Assembly: GCA_044238605.1 (NCBI GenBank)
Contig: JBIICY010000004.1
Location: 62,001 to 126,000 of the forward strand
Reading direction: 5' to 3'
Source: UBA10438 sp044238605
Lineage (GTDB): Bacteria > Bacteroidota > Ignavibacteria > Kapaibacteriales > Kapaibacteriaceae
DNA: 64,000 nucleotides
The notes below the pieces were generated by a model. The model saw only the letters and a program-made list of their open reading frames with translations. It ran no database searches and had not been told where the DNA came from. The position numbers were made by a program, and so were the translations under genes. Shown in pieces: positions 26,166 through 35,040 of this stretch (positions are counted from its first letter, which is position 1; every line of letters starts with the position of its first letter).

Positions 26166-27076
26166 AAATTCTCGTAACCGGTGGGGCGGGTTTTATCGGC
26201 TCACACGTTGCTGAAGCATATCTGTGTGCAGGCCATACTGTTGATATCATCGACAACCTATCGATGGGATATCAAGAGAACGTACCGGCAGGTGCAACCT
26301 TCTACAACATGGACATCACATCGGATGCGTGTACAGAGCTGATACTCAATGGCGCCTATGATGCGATAAACCACCATGCCGCGCACATGGAGCTTCGTGT
26401 AAGTGTTGAGAAGCCGGTGCACGATGCTGGAATAAACATTCTGGGGTCGTTGCGGATCTTCGAAGCCGCCCGAAAATCAGGCGTGCAGCACGTGATCACA
26501 GCATCTACTACAGCCGTTCTGGGTGAATTCGTCAACCTTCCAGCCGATGAAACACATCCGGTCTGCCCCATAGCGCCATACGGCGTTTCAAAGAGGGCGA
26601 TGGAGATCTATGCCGAATATGAGCGCATTGTGCACGGCATGAGCATTACCATCCTTCGGTACACAAACGTTTACGGTCCACGTCAGAACCCCCACGGCGA
26701 GTCGGGTGTGATTGCCATCTTCCTAGAAAAGTTTCTGCGCAATGAGATTCCGACGATCCATGGAGACGGTTCTCAAGAGCGTGACTATATCCATGTGGAC
26801 GATGTCGCAAGAGCCAACCTTGCAGCTCTTGAATACAAGCCACAAGGCACATACCATATCTGTCGGAACGGGGCTGCAAGTGTAAACGATGTTGTTACGG
26901 CATTGCGTTCTGCACTTGGAAGAGACTATCCAGTGAATAATGGTCCGGCAAAGCCCGGAGACCCAGCGAAAACACGTGGGTCGCACCATCTGTTCAGTAG
27001 TGTAACAGGGTGGTCACCATCAATAGATCTTGCACCGGGAATTCTTGAGACGGCAGATTGGTTTATGCGCAAATGA
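26162..27076 (+). CDS. NAD-dependent epimerase/dehydratase (UDP-glucose 4-epimerase-like)
   Basis: 304-residue extended short-chain dehydrogenase. N-terminal NAD motif GGAGFIGSH; Ser115/Thr116 followed by Tyr140-X3-Lys144 (PYGVSKRA) form the catalytic set; YTNVYGPRQNP and HGDGSQERDYIHVDDVA are typical of nucleotide-sugar epimerases (GalE/RmlB-like). The exact sugar cannot be assigned. It starts with GTG overlapping the purD stop. Confidence 0.92.
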   Translation: MKILVTGGAGFIGSHVAEAYLCAGHTVDIIDNLSMGYQENVPAGATFYNMDITSDACTELILNGAYDAINHHAAHMELRVSVEKPVHDAGINILGSLRIFEAARKSGVQHVITASTTAVLGEFVNLPADETHPVCPIAPYGVSKRAMEIYAEYERIVHGMSITILRYTNVYGPRQNPHGESGVIAIFLEKFLRNEIPTIHGDGSQERDYIHVDDVARANLAALEYKPQGTYHICRNGAASVNDVVTALRSALGRDYPVNNGPAKPGDPAKTRGSHHLFSSVTGWSPSIDLAPGILETADWFMRK

Positions 27077-27082
27077 TGATGG

Positions 27083-27091
27083 TTATCCACA
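27083..27091 (-). promoter_or_regulatory. Single DnaA-box-like site
   Basis: An exact TTATCCACA 9-mer in the 127-base gap between the epimerase gene and the respiratory operon. Other exact single copies are at 21684-21692 and 45053-45061. Binding is not shown. Confidence 0.3.
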
Positions 27092-27203
27092 CCAATCCTC
27101 GAAAAAGATCTGCACAGGAACCCTCTTGTTTTTTCACATGGCAAGTTGATCGTATTTTGGCGCCACTTGACTTGGACTATCTCATTTCACGAGGTTCACA
27201 CAC

Positions 27204-27737
27204 ATGCAGACTTTGAAGACACGAATTCTTCTTTTGTCGTTTGCTGTTTGTTCAATCACAGTCCTGAGCGGCTGTAACATTCAAGGGTTGTTCACCTCAT
27301 ATGGTGACGATCCAGTTTGGGTAGATCCCAATGCAGCAGCTGCCGAGGCGGCAGGAACAGCTGATGCTGGCGGTCCTGGCAAGGCAGTGTATGGTCGAAT
27401 CTGCGCAGCATGCCACCTAGGCAGCGGCAAGGGTGTTCCAGGTAACAATATCCCACCATTGGCGGGGTCGGCAATCGCTCAAGGTGATGCCCGCAAGCCA
27501 ATAGGAATTGTTCTTCACGGATTGCGTGGTCCAATAGAGAGAAACGGCGTTCAGATCAATGGCCAAATGGCAGCTTGGAAAGATCAGCTCAGTGATCAGG
27601 AAATCGCCGATGTTCTCACGTATGTTCGTGCCAACTTTGGAAATACAGGCGCAGCCGTAACTGCAGACGAAGTAAAAGCACTTCGTGAAGAAACAGCATC
27701 GCGTACGCAAGCGTACACGGAAGCTGAGCTCCCATAA
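27204..27737 (+). CDS. Lipoprotein monoheme cytochrome c
   Basis: 177 residues. The leader ends in a lipobox LSGC (lipidated Cys24), so it is anchored to a membrane. It has one heme site CAACH (67-71), a PPLAGS segment and a Met ligand region NGQMAAW, followed by the final class I helix (LSDQEIADVLTYVRANF). First gene of the oxidase/complex III locus. Subunit II downstream has no fused cytochrome domain, so this is the likely electron donor. An Ala-rich stretch (AAAAEAAGTADAGG) links anchor and heme domain. Confidence 0.92.
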   Translation: MQTLKTRILLLSFAVCSITVLSGCNIQGLFTSYGDDPVWVDPNAAAAEAAGTADAGGPGKAVYGRICAACHLGSGKGVPGNNIPPLAGSAIAQGDARKPIGIVLHGLRGPIERNGVQINGQMAAWKDQLSDQEIADVLTYVRANFGNTGAAVTADEVKALREETASRTQAYTEAELP

Positions 27738-27806
27738 GCGCCCCTGCACGGGCATTCTTGATTGACGTAGAAACAACACTTTCCATCTCCTTGGAGAAAC
27801 TGATTC

Positions 27807-28655
27807 ATGGATCGTTTGCTTAGCATCTTCGACATGTTGGTATGGTTCCCTGAGAACATTTCAACGTTCGGACATGAACTCGACAACTTGTTTGCGATCA
27901 TCTACTGGGTGAGCGTTGCAATCTTCTTTTTAACCTTCGGCGTTATGGGGTATTTCCTCGTGAAATACCGTTACCGTAAGGAAGCGCGGGGCTATAACTA
28001 CCATGGCAACAACCTCGTTGAGATTACATGGACGATACTCCCGACCATTCTTTTTGCGAGCATCGGTCTGTATTCAGACGACATCTGGGAGCGCACGAAG
28101 TATTCGTCGAGACTTCCTCAGGCTGATGTAAAGGTGCTGGTGATGGGTAAGCAATACGGCTGGCAGTTCCTGTATCCGGGCGCTGACGGAAAGTTTGGCC
28201 GTAACGCCTACACAGATCGCGATAACTGTCGCAAGCTGATCAGCATGACGAATCCGTTTGGTATCGATTCCAGTGATGCTGCCAGCATGGATGACTTTAC
28301 AACTGAGAATCAGTTTAAGGTCCCTGTCAACGCTAATATCGTATTCCACGGTTCTTCACAGGATGTTCTGCACAGTTTCTTCCTGCCGCATGCACGAGTT
28401 AAGCAGGATGTTGTACCCGGCACGTGGATGAACATTTGGTGCAACCTGTTTAAGACAGGGAAGTATGAACTTGCCTGCGCAGAACTTTGCGGCGGCGGAC
28501 ACTACTCCATGCGCGCCGAATATGAAGTCTTGAGCAAATCTGCCTATGAACAGTGGGTAGACAAGAAGGTATCAGAGGCAATCGCTGCACGTTCGCCTCA
28601 GCCAGTCGCAGCCCCGGTCGCAGACACGACCAAAGTAGCCTCTCTTACCAAGTAA
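27807..28655 (+). CDS. coxB: Cytochrome c oxidase subunit II
   Basis: 282 residues: two N-terminal membrane helices (LFAIIYWVSVAIFFLTFGVMG; EITWTILPTILFASIGLYS) and a cupredoxin domain with the CuA ligands VLHSFFLP and CAELCGGGHYSM near 224-235 (two Cys, His, Met, and the Glu-bearing spacer). It accepts electrons from cytochrome c and passes them to subunit I. No C-terminal cytochrome c domain, unlike many caa3 enzymes; a separate cytochrome lipoprotein lies directly upstream. The C-terminal tail is Ala/Pro/Val-rich. Confidence 0.96.
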   Translation: MDRLLSIFDMLVWFPENISTFGHELDNLFAIIYWVSVAIFFLTFGVMGYFLVKYRYRKEARGYNYHGNNLVEITWTILPTILFASIGLYSDDIWERTKYSSRLPQADVKVLVMGKQYGWQFLYPGADGKFGRNAYTDRDNCRKLISMTNPFGIDSSDAASMDDFTTENQFKVPVNANIVFHGSSQDVLHSFFLPHARVKQDVVPGTWMNIWCNLFKTGKYELACAELCGGGHYSMRAEYEVLSKSAYEQWVDKKVSEAIAARSPQPVAAPVADTTKVASLTK

Positions 28656-28679
28656 TCGGAAACAGGAGAACATAACATT

Positions 28680-30533
28680 ATGAGCACAGCAACACTTGAA
28701 CATGCAGCAGATACTGCACATGATCATGGACAGGAGCATCATCATCACGATCTCCCATGGTACCGCAAGTATATTTTCTCGACAGACCACAAGGTGATTG
28801 CGAAGCAGTTCATGCTTTCATCGCTTTTCTTTCTCTTCGTCGGTGGAGCATTTGCGCTCTTTATTCGCTGGCAGCTGGCGTACCCAGGCCAGCCTGTTCC
28901 CGTTATTGGTTCGATCCTTCCCGACACATGGGTAACGGAGGCCGGTAGTGGTATCATTACACCAGAGTTCTATGCACAGCTTCTGACAATGCACGGATCG
29001 ATCATGATCTTCTTCGTGATCATCCCTTTTGCAGTGGGTATGTTCGGAAACTTCTGCATCCCTTTGATGCTCGGTACAGATGATATGGCCTTGCCACGGT
29101 TGAACATGTGGTCGTTCTGGCTAGTGCCGCCAGCTGGACTTGTGATGATGGCTGGCTTCTTTACGCAAACAGGATATGCGGCTGCAGGCTGGACGAGTTA
29201 TCCGCCCCTTTCAGCGCAAACAGGGCTGGACGCATTTACGATTTCGGGTCAAACGCTCTGGACGATTAGCATCTTCCTCGTCGGCTTTTCGTCGATCATG
29301 GGTGCGGTCAACTACGTCTCTACAGTTCTGAACAAGCGCGCCAAGGGAATGAAGCTGTTCGACATGCCGCTCACGGTTTGGGCATTGTTTATTACGGCCA
29401 TCATCATCACACTTGGAACGCCTGTGCTTGCTGCGGGATTGGCCATGCTGTTCATGGACAACTTCCTCCACACGAGCTTCTTCCTTCCAGATAATCTGGC
29501 TACATCACAGAAGTACTTCGGCGGTGGCCAGCCAATCCTGTTCCAGCACGTTTTCTGGTTCTACTCACACCCAGCTGTGTACATCATGATTCTGCCTCTG
29601 ATGGGTATTGTTTCTGATGTTATGGCAACCTTCTCACGCAAGCCCGTATACGGCTACAAGGCCATGGTGTTTGCTATCGCTGGAATCGCCTTCCTCGGTT
29701 TTGTCGTGTGGGGTCACCACATGTTCCAATCGGGTATGAATCCACTGTTGGGCACAACATTCATGTTGTCTACCATCGTGATCGCCGTTCCGTCTTCGAT
29801 CAAGGTTTTCAACTGGCTTGGAACACTTTGGCGTGGTAATATCAAGTTCTCATCAGCCATGCTCAACGCACTTGCGTTTGTATCGATGTTTATCATCGGC
29901 GGTCTTTCGGGCGTGTTCATGGCATCTGCTCCGGTTGATATCTACATCCACGACACGTATTTCATCGTTGCACACATCCACTACGTTCTCTTCGGTGGTT
30001 CCCTCTTCGGAATCTTTGCTGGTATCTACTATTGGTATCCGAAGATGTTTGGCAAGATGCTTAACGAGCGTCTTGGACGTCAGCACTTCATCCTTACGTT
30101 TATTACGTTCAATTTGACGTTCTTCCCGATGCACGTGCTCGGGTTGGGCGGTCATATGCGTCGTATCTACGATCCAAATGTCTATGACTTCCTTAAGGGT
30201 CTATCAGACATCAACGAACTTGTAACTATTGGCGCTATTGCTCTTGGTTTCTCTCAGCTCATTCTTGTTTTCAACGTCCTGTGGTCATTGAAGTTTGGCA
30301 AGAAAGCTCCTCGCAACCCATGGCGTGCCAACACACTCGAGTGGGCTGCACCTGAACATCCGGGTCACGGAAACTTTGATCGTGACATCACGGTGTATCG
30401 TGGGCCATACGAATTCGGTGTAGAAGGACGTCAGAGCGACTACTGGCCGCAATGGGAACCAGGTGCTTCAAAGACCATTAACCACAAGACTGTGGTTGTA
30501 GAAGACGATTCACGTACGTTCGGTGCTCACTAA
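28680..30533 (+). CDS. coxA: Cytochrome c oxidase subunit I (A2-type)
   Basis: 617-residue heme-copper oxygen reductase subunit I with twelve membrane helices. Heme and CuB ligands are in LLTMHGSIM, FWFYSHPAVYI (residues 293-302), GHHMF and VAHIHYVLFGG. The helix VI motif is Tyr-Ser-His-Pro-Ala-Val-Tyr; the proton-channel glutamate of A1 enzymes (HPEVY) is replaced, and the YS pair before it is the mark of the A2 subfamily known from Rhodothermus and Thermus caa3 oxidases. The His-rich N terminus (HDHGQEHHHHD) is unusual but could bind metal. AGGAG precedes the ATG. Confidence 0.97.
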   Translation: MSTATLEHAADTAHDHGQEHHHHDLPWYRKYIFSTDHKVIAKQFMLSSLFFLFVGGAFALFIRWQLAYPGQPVPVIGSILPDTWVTEAGSGIITPEFYAQLLTMHGSIMIFFVIIPFAVGMFGNFCIPLMLGTDDMALPRLNMWSFWLVPPAGLVMMAGFFTQTGYAAAGWTSYPPLSAQTGLDAFTISGQTLWTISIFLVGFSSIMGAVNYVSTVLNKRAKGMKLFDMPLTVWALFITAIIITLGTPVLAAGLAMLFMDNFLHTSFFLPDNLATSQKYFGGGQPILFQHVFWFYSHPAVYIMILPLMGIVSDVMATFSRKPVYGYKAMVFAIAGIAFLGFVVWGHHMFQSGMNPLLGTTFMLSTIVIAVPSSIKVFNWLGTLWRGNIKFSSAMLNALAFVSMFIIGGLSGVFMASAPVDIYIHDTYFIVAHIHYVLFGGSLFGIFAGIYYWYPKMFGKMLNERLGRQHFILTFITFNLTFFPMHVLGLGGHMRRIYDPNVYDFLKGLSDINELVTIGAIALGFSQLILVFNVLWSLKFGKKAPRNPWRANTLEWAAPEHPGHGNFDRDITVYRGPYEFGVEGRQSDYWPQWEPGASKTINHKTVVVEDDSRTFGAH

Positions 30534-30556
30534 TCATAGTTGCCCAACAACAACGA

Positions 30557-31729
30557 ATGTCTGAAATCCATTCACAACACCGTTCACACAGCGCGATACA
30601 CAAGGTAGCGTTGGTGCTCTGCGTGTTAACGTTTGCTCTCATTGTATGGGGCGGACACGTTAACACCACGCGCAGTGGTATGGCATTTCCGGATTGGCCA
30701 ACATCCAATCTAGCCCCCATGGTAACCTACACACCATCAGAATGGTTGTGGGCCAAGGATAAGTTTTGGGAGCACGGACACAGACTCTTTGCTGCACTGG
30801 TAGGGCTGGTAACCACCAGCATTCTGGTACTTTCATACAGGGCAACTCCCAAGGGGGCACGTCCCAACACTGCACTGATGACCCTTGTTGGCGTGGTGTT
30901 CCTTACGATCTCCACAGCCGTTATCGGCGTCAATTCGATGCCTGCCGGAGTTATGGAGGCATTTATGATCGCCCTCGGTGTCCTCATGGTTTCGCTTCTT
31001 ACGAAAGCAGCACAGGCACCGAGTCATCAGCGATTAGTCTGGTTAGCGATGTCGGCCTTTGTAGCCGTCTGCCTGCAGGGTTCGTTTGGTGGGTATACGG
31101 TTCGTAACAATCTACCTGACTGGACATCCACCACACACGGCGTTCTGGCAGAGATCTTCTTTATGATCGTTATCGGCATCACGCTGATAACATCAAAGTC
31201 TTGGAACAGTGGTGCTGTAAACAGTTCACTTTCACGTGGCGCGTTGATCGTTGTTGGAAGCACATGGGGCCTCACGTTTCTTCAGTTTGTTCTAGGCGCA
31301 CTTACGCGCCACACAGACTCATGGGGCGTAAGCAACACATTCCCAGCGTGGAGTCCGGATGGATTTCTGCCAAGCGCAGATCTTTGGCAATACTCCCAGG
31401 TACTGATTCACTTTGTGCACCGTACAACCGCATATGTAGTAGCCGGGATGATCATTGTTCAGGCACTTGTGCTTCGTAGGCAGCAGATCTCAGGACCAAT
31501 AGCAACGGTAACATTCGCCACGGTACTCCTCGTCGTGGTTCAGATACTGCTTGGCGCAGGAATAATATGGACCGCTCGTGGTGAACTTGTTACGACGCTT
31601 CATGTGATGGTCGGCGTACTGCTGCTTGTGTCGAATACGGTTATCATGTATACAGCGTTCCGTTCTCCGGTTTTGGTGGAACAAACTTCTTCTGCTCATG
31701 ATGCAGCTCATGCCGGAGGAAACGCGTAA
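30557..31729 (+). CDS. ctaA: Heme A synthase
   Basis: 390-residue COX15/CtaA protein that oxidises heme O to heme A for the oxidase. Eight membrane segments; conserved histidine-bearing motifs EHGHRLFAALVG, STTHGVLAEIF, FVHRTTAYVVAG and TTLHVMVGVLLL match the four heme-ligand positions of the family. The stop overlaps the ctaB ATG by one base (TAATG). Confidence 0.94.
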   Translation: MSEIHSQHRSHSAIHKVALVLCVLTFALIVWGGHVNTTRSGMAFPDWPTSNLAPMVTYTPSEWLWAKDKFWEHGHRLFAALVGLVTTSILVLSYRATPKGARPNTALMTLVGVVFLTISTAVIGVNSMPAGVMEAFMIALGVLMVSLLTKAAQAPSHQRLVWLAMSAFVAVCLQGSFGGYTVRNNLPDWTSTTHGVLAEIFFMIVIGITLITSKSWNSGAVNSSLSRGALIVVGSTWGLTFLQFVLGALTRHTDSWGVSNTFPAWSPDGFLPSADLWQYSQVLIHFVHRTTAYVVAGMIIVQALVLRRQQISGPIATVTFATVLLVVVQILLGAGIIWTARGELVTTLHVMVGVLLLVSNTVIMYTAFRSPVLVEQTSSAHDAAHAGGNA

Positions 31730-32652
31730 TGTCGTCGTCACGCAACGAAGCTGTTATGAACGCCTCAGTAGAGCAAGCAGCTCCATCCCTCATTGCCCAG
31801 TATTACGAGCTCACGAAGCCCGGAATCAGCAAGATGGTGATGATGACAACGCTTGCAGGGTTCTACCTTGCACTTCCGAGTGGTCAGTCGATGTTTGATA
31901 GCGACGTAGCATTGCTGCTTGCAACCACAATTCTGGGCACACTGCTCATCAGCAGTGGCAGTTGTGTTGCGAACCACATACTGGAACGCGATGTCGATGC
32001 ACGCATGAAGCGCACAGCGGCTCGCCCCTTACCGGCGGGTACAATCAGTATGCAGCGTGCCGTGCTATTCAGTGCTGTGCTAACGGTTGGTGGTGCGGTA
32101 ATGCTCATGTATGTGAATACGCTTACACTGATGCTCGCAATTGCCACATGGCTTGTGTATGTGTTTGTGTACACGCCCATGAAGACTCGATCATCACTTG
32201 CAGTAATCGTAGGGGGCATCCCTGGAGCACTCCCGTTCATGGGCGGGTGGACGGCATTTACCGGGCAGGCTGATCCAATGGCGTGGGCACTGTTTGCGAT
32301 ATTGTTCTTCTGGCAGCTCCCACACTTTTACGCGCTATCATGGATGTACCGCAACGATTATCGTGACGGCGGGATGGTCCTTCGTGCAATTGAAGACGAG
32401 ACAGGCAAGACACTTGCAATACAAATGACGGTTACAAGCATTCTTACACTGGCTGCCTCGATCATCCCAACGGCTCTTGGGTCTACGGGATATCTGTATT
32501 TAGCCGGTGCAAGCATCCTAGGGGTGTATCTCACGGTTCGCAGCATCATGTTTTATCGGCAACCAGATGCAGTGCAGGCCCGCAAGGTTCTCCTTTCTTC
32601 GTATGCTGTCCTGATGGGCATCATCATTCTCATGTTTATCGACAAACAATGA
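31729..32652 (+). CDS. ctaB: Protoheme IX farnesyltransferase (heme O synthase)
   Basis: 307-residue UbiA-family prenyltransferase. Start of the core is ELTKPGISKMVMMTTLAGF; the first Asp-rich motif is ERDVDARMKRTAARPLPAG and the second is YRNDYRDGGM, with about nine membrane helices. It converts heme B to heme O ahead of CtaA. Coupled to ctaA by a one-base overlap. An internal ATG (MNASVEQ) six codons further would serve as well. Confidence 0.95.
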   Translation: MSSSRNEAVMNASVEQAAPSLIAQYYELTKPGISKMVMMTTLAGFYLALPSGQSMFDSDVALLLATTILGTLLISSGSCVANHILERDVDARMKRTAARPLPAGTISMQRAVLFSAVLTVGGAVMLMYVNTLTLMLAIATWLVYVFVYTPMKTRSSLAVIVGGIPGALPFMGGWTAFTGQADPMAWALFAILFFWQLPHFYALSWMYRNDYRDGGMVLRAIEDETGKTLAIQMTVTSILTLAASIIPTALGSTGYLYLAGASILGVYLTVRSIMFYRQPDAVQARKVLLSSYAVLMGIIILMFIDKQ

Positions 32653-32671
32653 TCATTTCAAGGGTGTACGT

Positions 32672-33271
32672 ATGTCAGCATCGCTGAACCTATCACACGA
32701 GCCAGTTACCAAGATCGCAAGCGGCAAGATCGCCATGTGGGCATTTCTTGCATCTGAGCTTATGTTCTTTACGGGCTTCTTCGGCACATTTATCGTGCTG
32801 CGAAACACGAACTATCAGGCATTCTTTGATGCATCGCATCACTTGAACTGGGTGTTGGCTCTTGTAAATACCTTTATTCTCATCGGTAGCTCGCTAACGA
32901 TGGCTATGGCTATTTACAAGCTGGAGCGCCGCGAGAATGGGCCGTTCCAGGTGTATCTGGGTCTAACGATTCTTGGCGCATGTGGATTCTTGATTGTGAA
33001 ATACTTTGAATACAGTGCAAAGTGGCACGACGGTTTGTTCCCGGGACAAGAGAATCACACGTTGTTCTACTCGTTCTACTTCCTGATGACAGGCTTTCAC
33101 GCGCTGCACGTGATCGGCGGTATGATCCCAATGTTGTTCATGCTGTTCAAGTCGTTTACAAAGAAGGGCTATCCGTATCCGGTAAAGGTAGAGGCACTCG
33201 GCCTTTACTGGCACTTTGTTGACTTGATGTGGATCTTCATCTTCCCAGCCCTGTATCTCATTTTCCCATAA
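32672..33271 (+). CDS. coxC: Cytochrome c oxidase subunit III
   Basis: 199-residue five-helix form of subunit III. Recognised by KIAMWAFLASELMFFTGFFGTFI, the ENHTLFYSFYFLMTGFHALHVIGGM segment with HxxH, and the C-terminal YWHFVDLMWIFIFPALYLI. Shorter than the seven-helix mitochondrial form but normal for bacterial caa3-type and quinol-type oxidases. Confidence 0.95.
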   Translation: MSASLNLSHEPVTKIASGKIAMWAFLASELMFFTGFFGTFIVLRNTNYQAFFDASHHLNWVLALVNTFILIGSSLTMAMAIYKLERRENGPFQVYLGLTILGACGFLIVKYFEYSAKWHDGLFPGQENHTLFYSFYFLMTGFHALHVIGGMIPMLFMLFKSFTKKGYPYPVKVEALGLYWHFVDLMWIFIFPALYLIFP

Positions 33272-33313
33272 TCACGACAATTACGCTCAACTTTTGTTCG
33301 TAGGACAACTATT

Positions 33314-33703
33314 ATGAGTCACGATCACGGAAACATTCTCCCTTCATACATGAAGGTGTTTGCAACGCTCTGCACGATGACCGTGCTTACTGTTGCTGCT
33401 GCCAAGCTTGTGCACTTCCCAGATATCCTTTTCATTCCTGGATACGCAGTGAATATAGCCGTTGGTTTGGCTATCGCGGTGTTCAAGGTTATCTGCGTGA
33501 TGTACATCTTCATGCATCTCAAGTTCGACAACCCAATGCTACGGTTCTTTGTGTACGTGCCGGTCTTCTTGTTCTTTGTGTTGTCGTTCGGACTTAACCT
33601 TGAGTTCGGCGCCAAGGAGTCAAACGACCGCGTCACACGTACCGTGTATCAGCAGCTTCATCCAAATGCACATCACGGCGGTTCACACGGAGCAGGGCAT
33701 TAA
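33314..33703 (+). CDS. Cytochrome c oxidase subunit IV family protein
   Basis: 129 residues with three membrane helices (FATLCTMTVLTVAAAKL, YAVNIAVGLAIAVFKVICVMYIFMHL, FFVYVPVFLFFVLSFGL). The KVICVMYIFMHLKFD segment is the signature of the prokaryotic subunit IV (COX4_pro/CyoD-like) family. The C terminus is His-rich (HPNAHHGGSHGAGH). Follows subunit III by 42 bases in the same operon. Confidence 0.88.
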   Translation: MSHDHGNILPSYMKVFATLCTMTVLTVAAAKLVHFPDILFIPGYAVNIAVGLAIAVFKVICVMYIFMHLKFDNPMLRFFVYVPVFLFFVLSFGLNLEFGAKESNDRVTRTVYQQLHPNAHHGGSHGAGH

Positions 33704-33715
33704 GAACCAATATTC

Positions 33716-34288
33716 ATGAGAGCTATAGCATTCATAGGGCTTCTAGTGGTTGTGTTGGTATCTGGTTGTTCAACCGATAGCAACAAGACCGCCGGTGCAA
33801 CTTCGCCACTGGATACACTTCCAGTGCTCCGAACTGTGTCTGCGTTTACAGGCGTAGACCACAGGAACGCCCCTTTCAATGCATCATCGATGAACGGCAA
33901 GGTTTGGATCGCATCATTCTTCTTTACACGATGCGGTACTGTCTGTCCGGCACTGAATACGGTGTTATCCGGACTTCAGAAAGATTTCGGTACCAAGGTT
34001 TCTTTCGTTTCACTAACGTCTGACCCTGAGTACGACACACCCGCTGTGATGAGCGAATATGCTCAGCAGTATGGGGCGAAAGAGGGCAGATGGTGGTTTG
34101 TGACCATGCCTCTTGATTCAATGATCACGGTTGCATCGCGAGACCTAGGCTTGATTGAGCCTACGTCTCCGGATATCCATTCGACGAGATTTGTGCTCAT
34201 TGATTCTGGAATGAAGGTGCGCGGGTTTTATGACAGTGCAGACACTGCTGATGTTTCCAAACTTCGATCTGTCCTACAGGCACTGTAA
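33716..34288 (+). CDS. sco1: SCO1/SenC copper chaperone
   Basis: 190 residues, lipoprotein (VSGC, Cys18). Thioredoxin fold with the copper-binding pair Cys73 and Cys77 in TRCGTVCPAL and the third ligand His155 in DIHSTRFVLID. Delivers copper to the CuA site of subunit II. Located directly after the oxidase subunits, as in many oxidase operons. The stop and the next ATG share one base. Confidence 0.93.
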   Translation: MRAIAFIGLLVVVLVSGCSTDSNKTAGATSPLDTLPVLRTVSAFTGVDHRNAPFNASSMNGKVWIASFFFTRCGTVCPALNTVLSGLQKDFGTKVSFVSLTSDPEYDTPAVMSEYAQQYGAKEGRWWFVTMPLDSMITVASRDLGLIEPTSPDIHSTRFVLIDSGMKVRGFYDSADTADVSKLRSVLQAL

Positions 34289-34734
34289 TGAATTTTGATC
34301 AACTGCCGGCATTGAATGCCACGCTCAACGCGATCTGCACCGTACTCTTGGTGCGGGGGTATTCGTTGATTCGGGCAAAGAAGATTGAGCAGCACAGAAC
34401 AGTGATGGTCAGCGCCTTTGTTGTCTCGATAGTGTTCCTAGCCTGTTACCTGCTGCATAAGTGGCATCTGTACAATACAACAGGCGCATACAACACGACG
34501 TTTGCTGGGCAGGGGGCATGGCGTATTGTGTATCTCGGTATCCTGATTTCACATGTTACGCTCGCGGCAACAGTACCGGTGCTTGCACTGATTACGATCA
34601 ATCGCGGATTGAACATGAGAGTTGAACTACACAGAAAAATTGCGAAGATCACGTTTCCCATATGGTTATACGTATCGGTAACAGGCGTGATTGTGTACTT
34701 TATGTTGTACCAATGGTTCCCATCGGCGGTATGA
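34288..34734 (+). CDS. DUF420 membrane protein
   Basis: 148 residues, four membrane helices, with the DUF420 pattern: LPALNATLNAICTVLLVRGY, IEQHRTVMVSA, YLLHKWHLYNT, LISHVTLAATVPVLALITI and ELHRKIAKITFPIWLYVSVTGVIVYFML. Several His residues near membrane borders are conserved in the family, which is found next to SCO and oxidase genes and is thought to take part in oxidase assembly; the role is not established. Confidence 0.9.
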   Translation: MNFDQLPALNATLNAICTVLLVRGYSLIRAKKIEQHRTVMVSAFVVSIVFLACYLLHKWHLYNTTGAYNTTFAGQGAWRIVYLGILISHVTLAATVPVLALITINRGLNMRVELHRKIAKITFPIWLYVSVTGVIVYFMLYQWFPSAV

Positions 34735-34973
34735 GCACAAAGCATATGATCTCGTTTGTTACAGTACTTGTGTTGCTCGCGGTTCAAAGCCTTGAAGCAT
34801 GCCCAGCATGCAAGGACGGCTTTGGATCAAATGGAGCAAATGCGAGTGTAGGTGATGCGTACTCATGGTCCATTTTGTTTATGCTTGGAGTGCCGATAAC
34901 GATTCTCACGGTATTTACGGTCATGCTTACCCGTAAGATCCGACAGAATCCAAACAGCAGACCAACAATGTGA
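34731..34973 (+). CDS. Small membrane protein with CPAC motif
   Basis: 80 residues starting at MSTKHMISF, whose ATG overlaps the DUF420 stop (ATGA). A hydrophobic leader (ISFVTVLVLLAVQSLEA) is followed by CPACKDGFG and one membrane helix (SWSILFMLGVPITILTVFTVML), ending in a basic tail. The exported CxxC next to the SCO and DUF420 genes suggests a part in copper or cytochrome assembly; this is inference. A longer reading of the same frame from 34662 would lie inside DUF420 and is rejected. Confidence 0.7.
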   Translation: MSTKHMISFVTVLVLLAVQSLEACPACKDGFGSNGANASVGDAYSWSILFMLGVPITILTVFTVMLTRKIRQNPNSRPTM

Positions 34974-35005
34974 ACAATCATGTGATGTAGGTTCGTGATG
35001 AGCGG

Positions 35006-35013
35006 TATATTTG
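35006..35013 (+). promoter_or_regulatory. -7 element upstream of actA
   Basis: TATATTTG, a full match to TAnnTTTG, 27 bases before the actA ATG. No good -33 TTG is seen. It would let the complex III genes be transcribed apart from the oxidase genes. Confidence 0.4.
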
Positions 35014-35040
35014 CACGACATTTCTAGGTGAGGATTGCGA

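Noticed and set aside
28680..28760. His-rich N terminus of CoxA as a separate metal-binding gene
   Set aside because: It is in frame with and directly continuous with the oxidase subunit, with no stop or new start.
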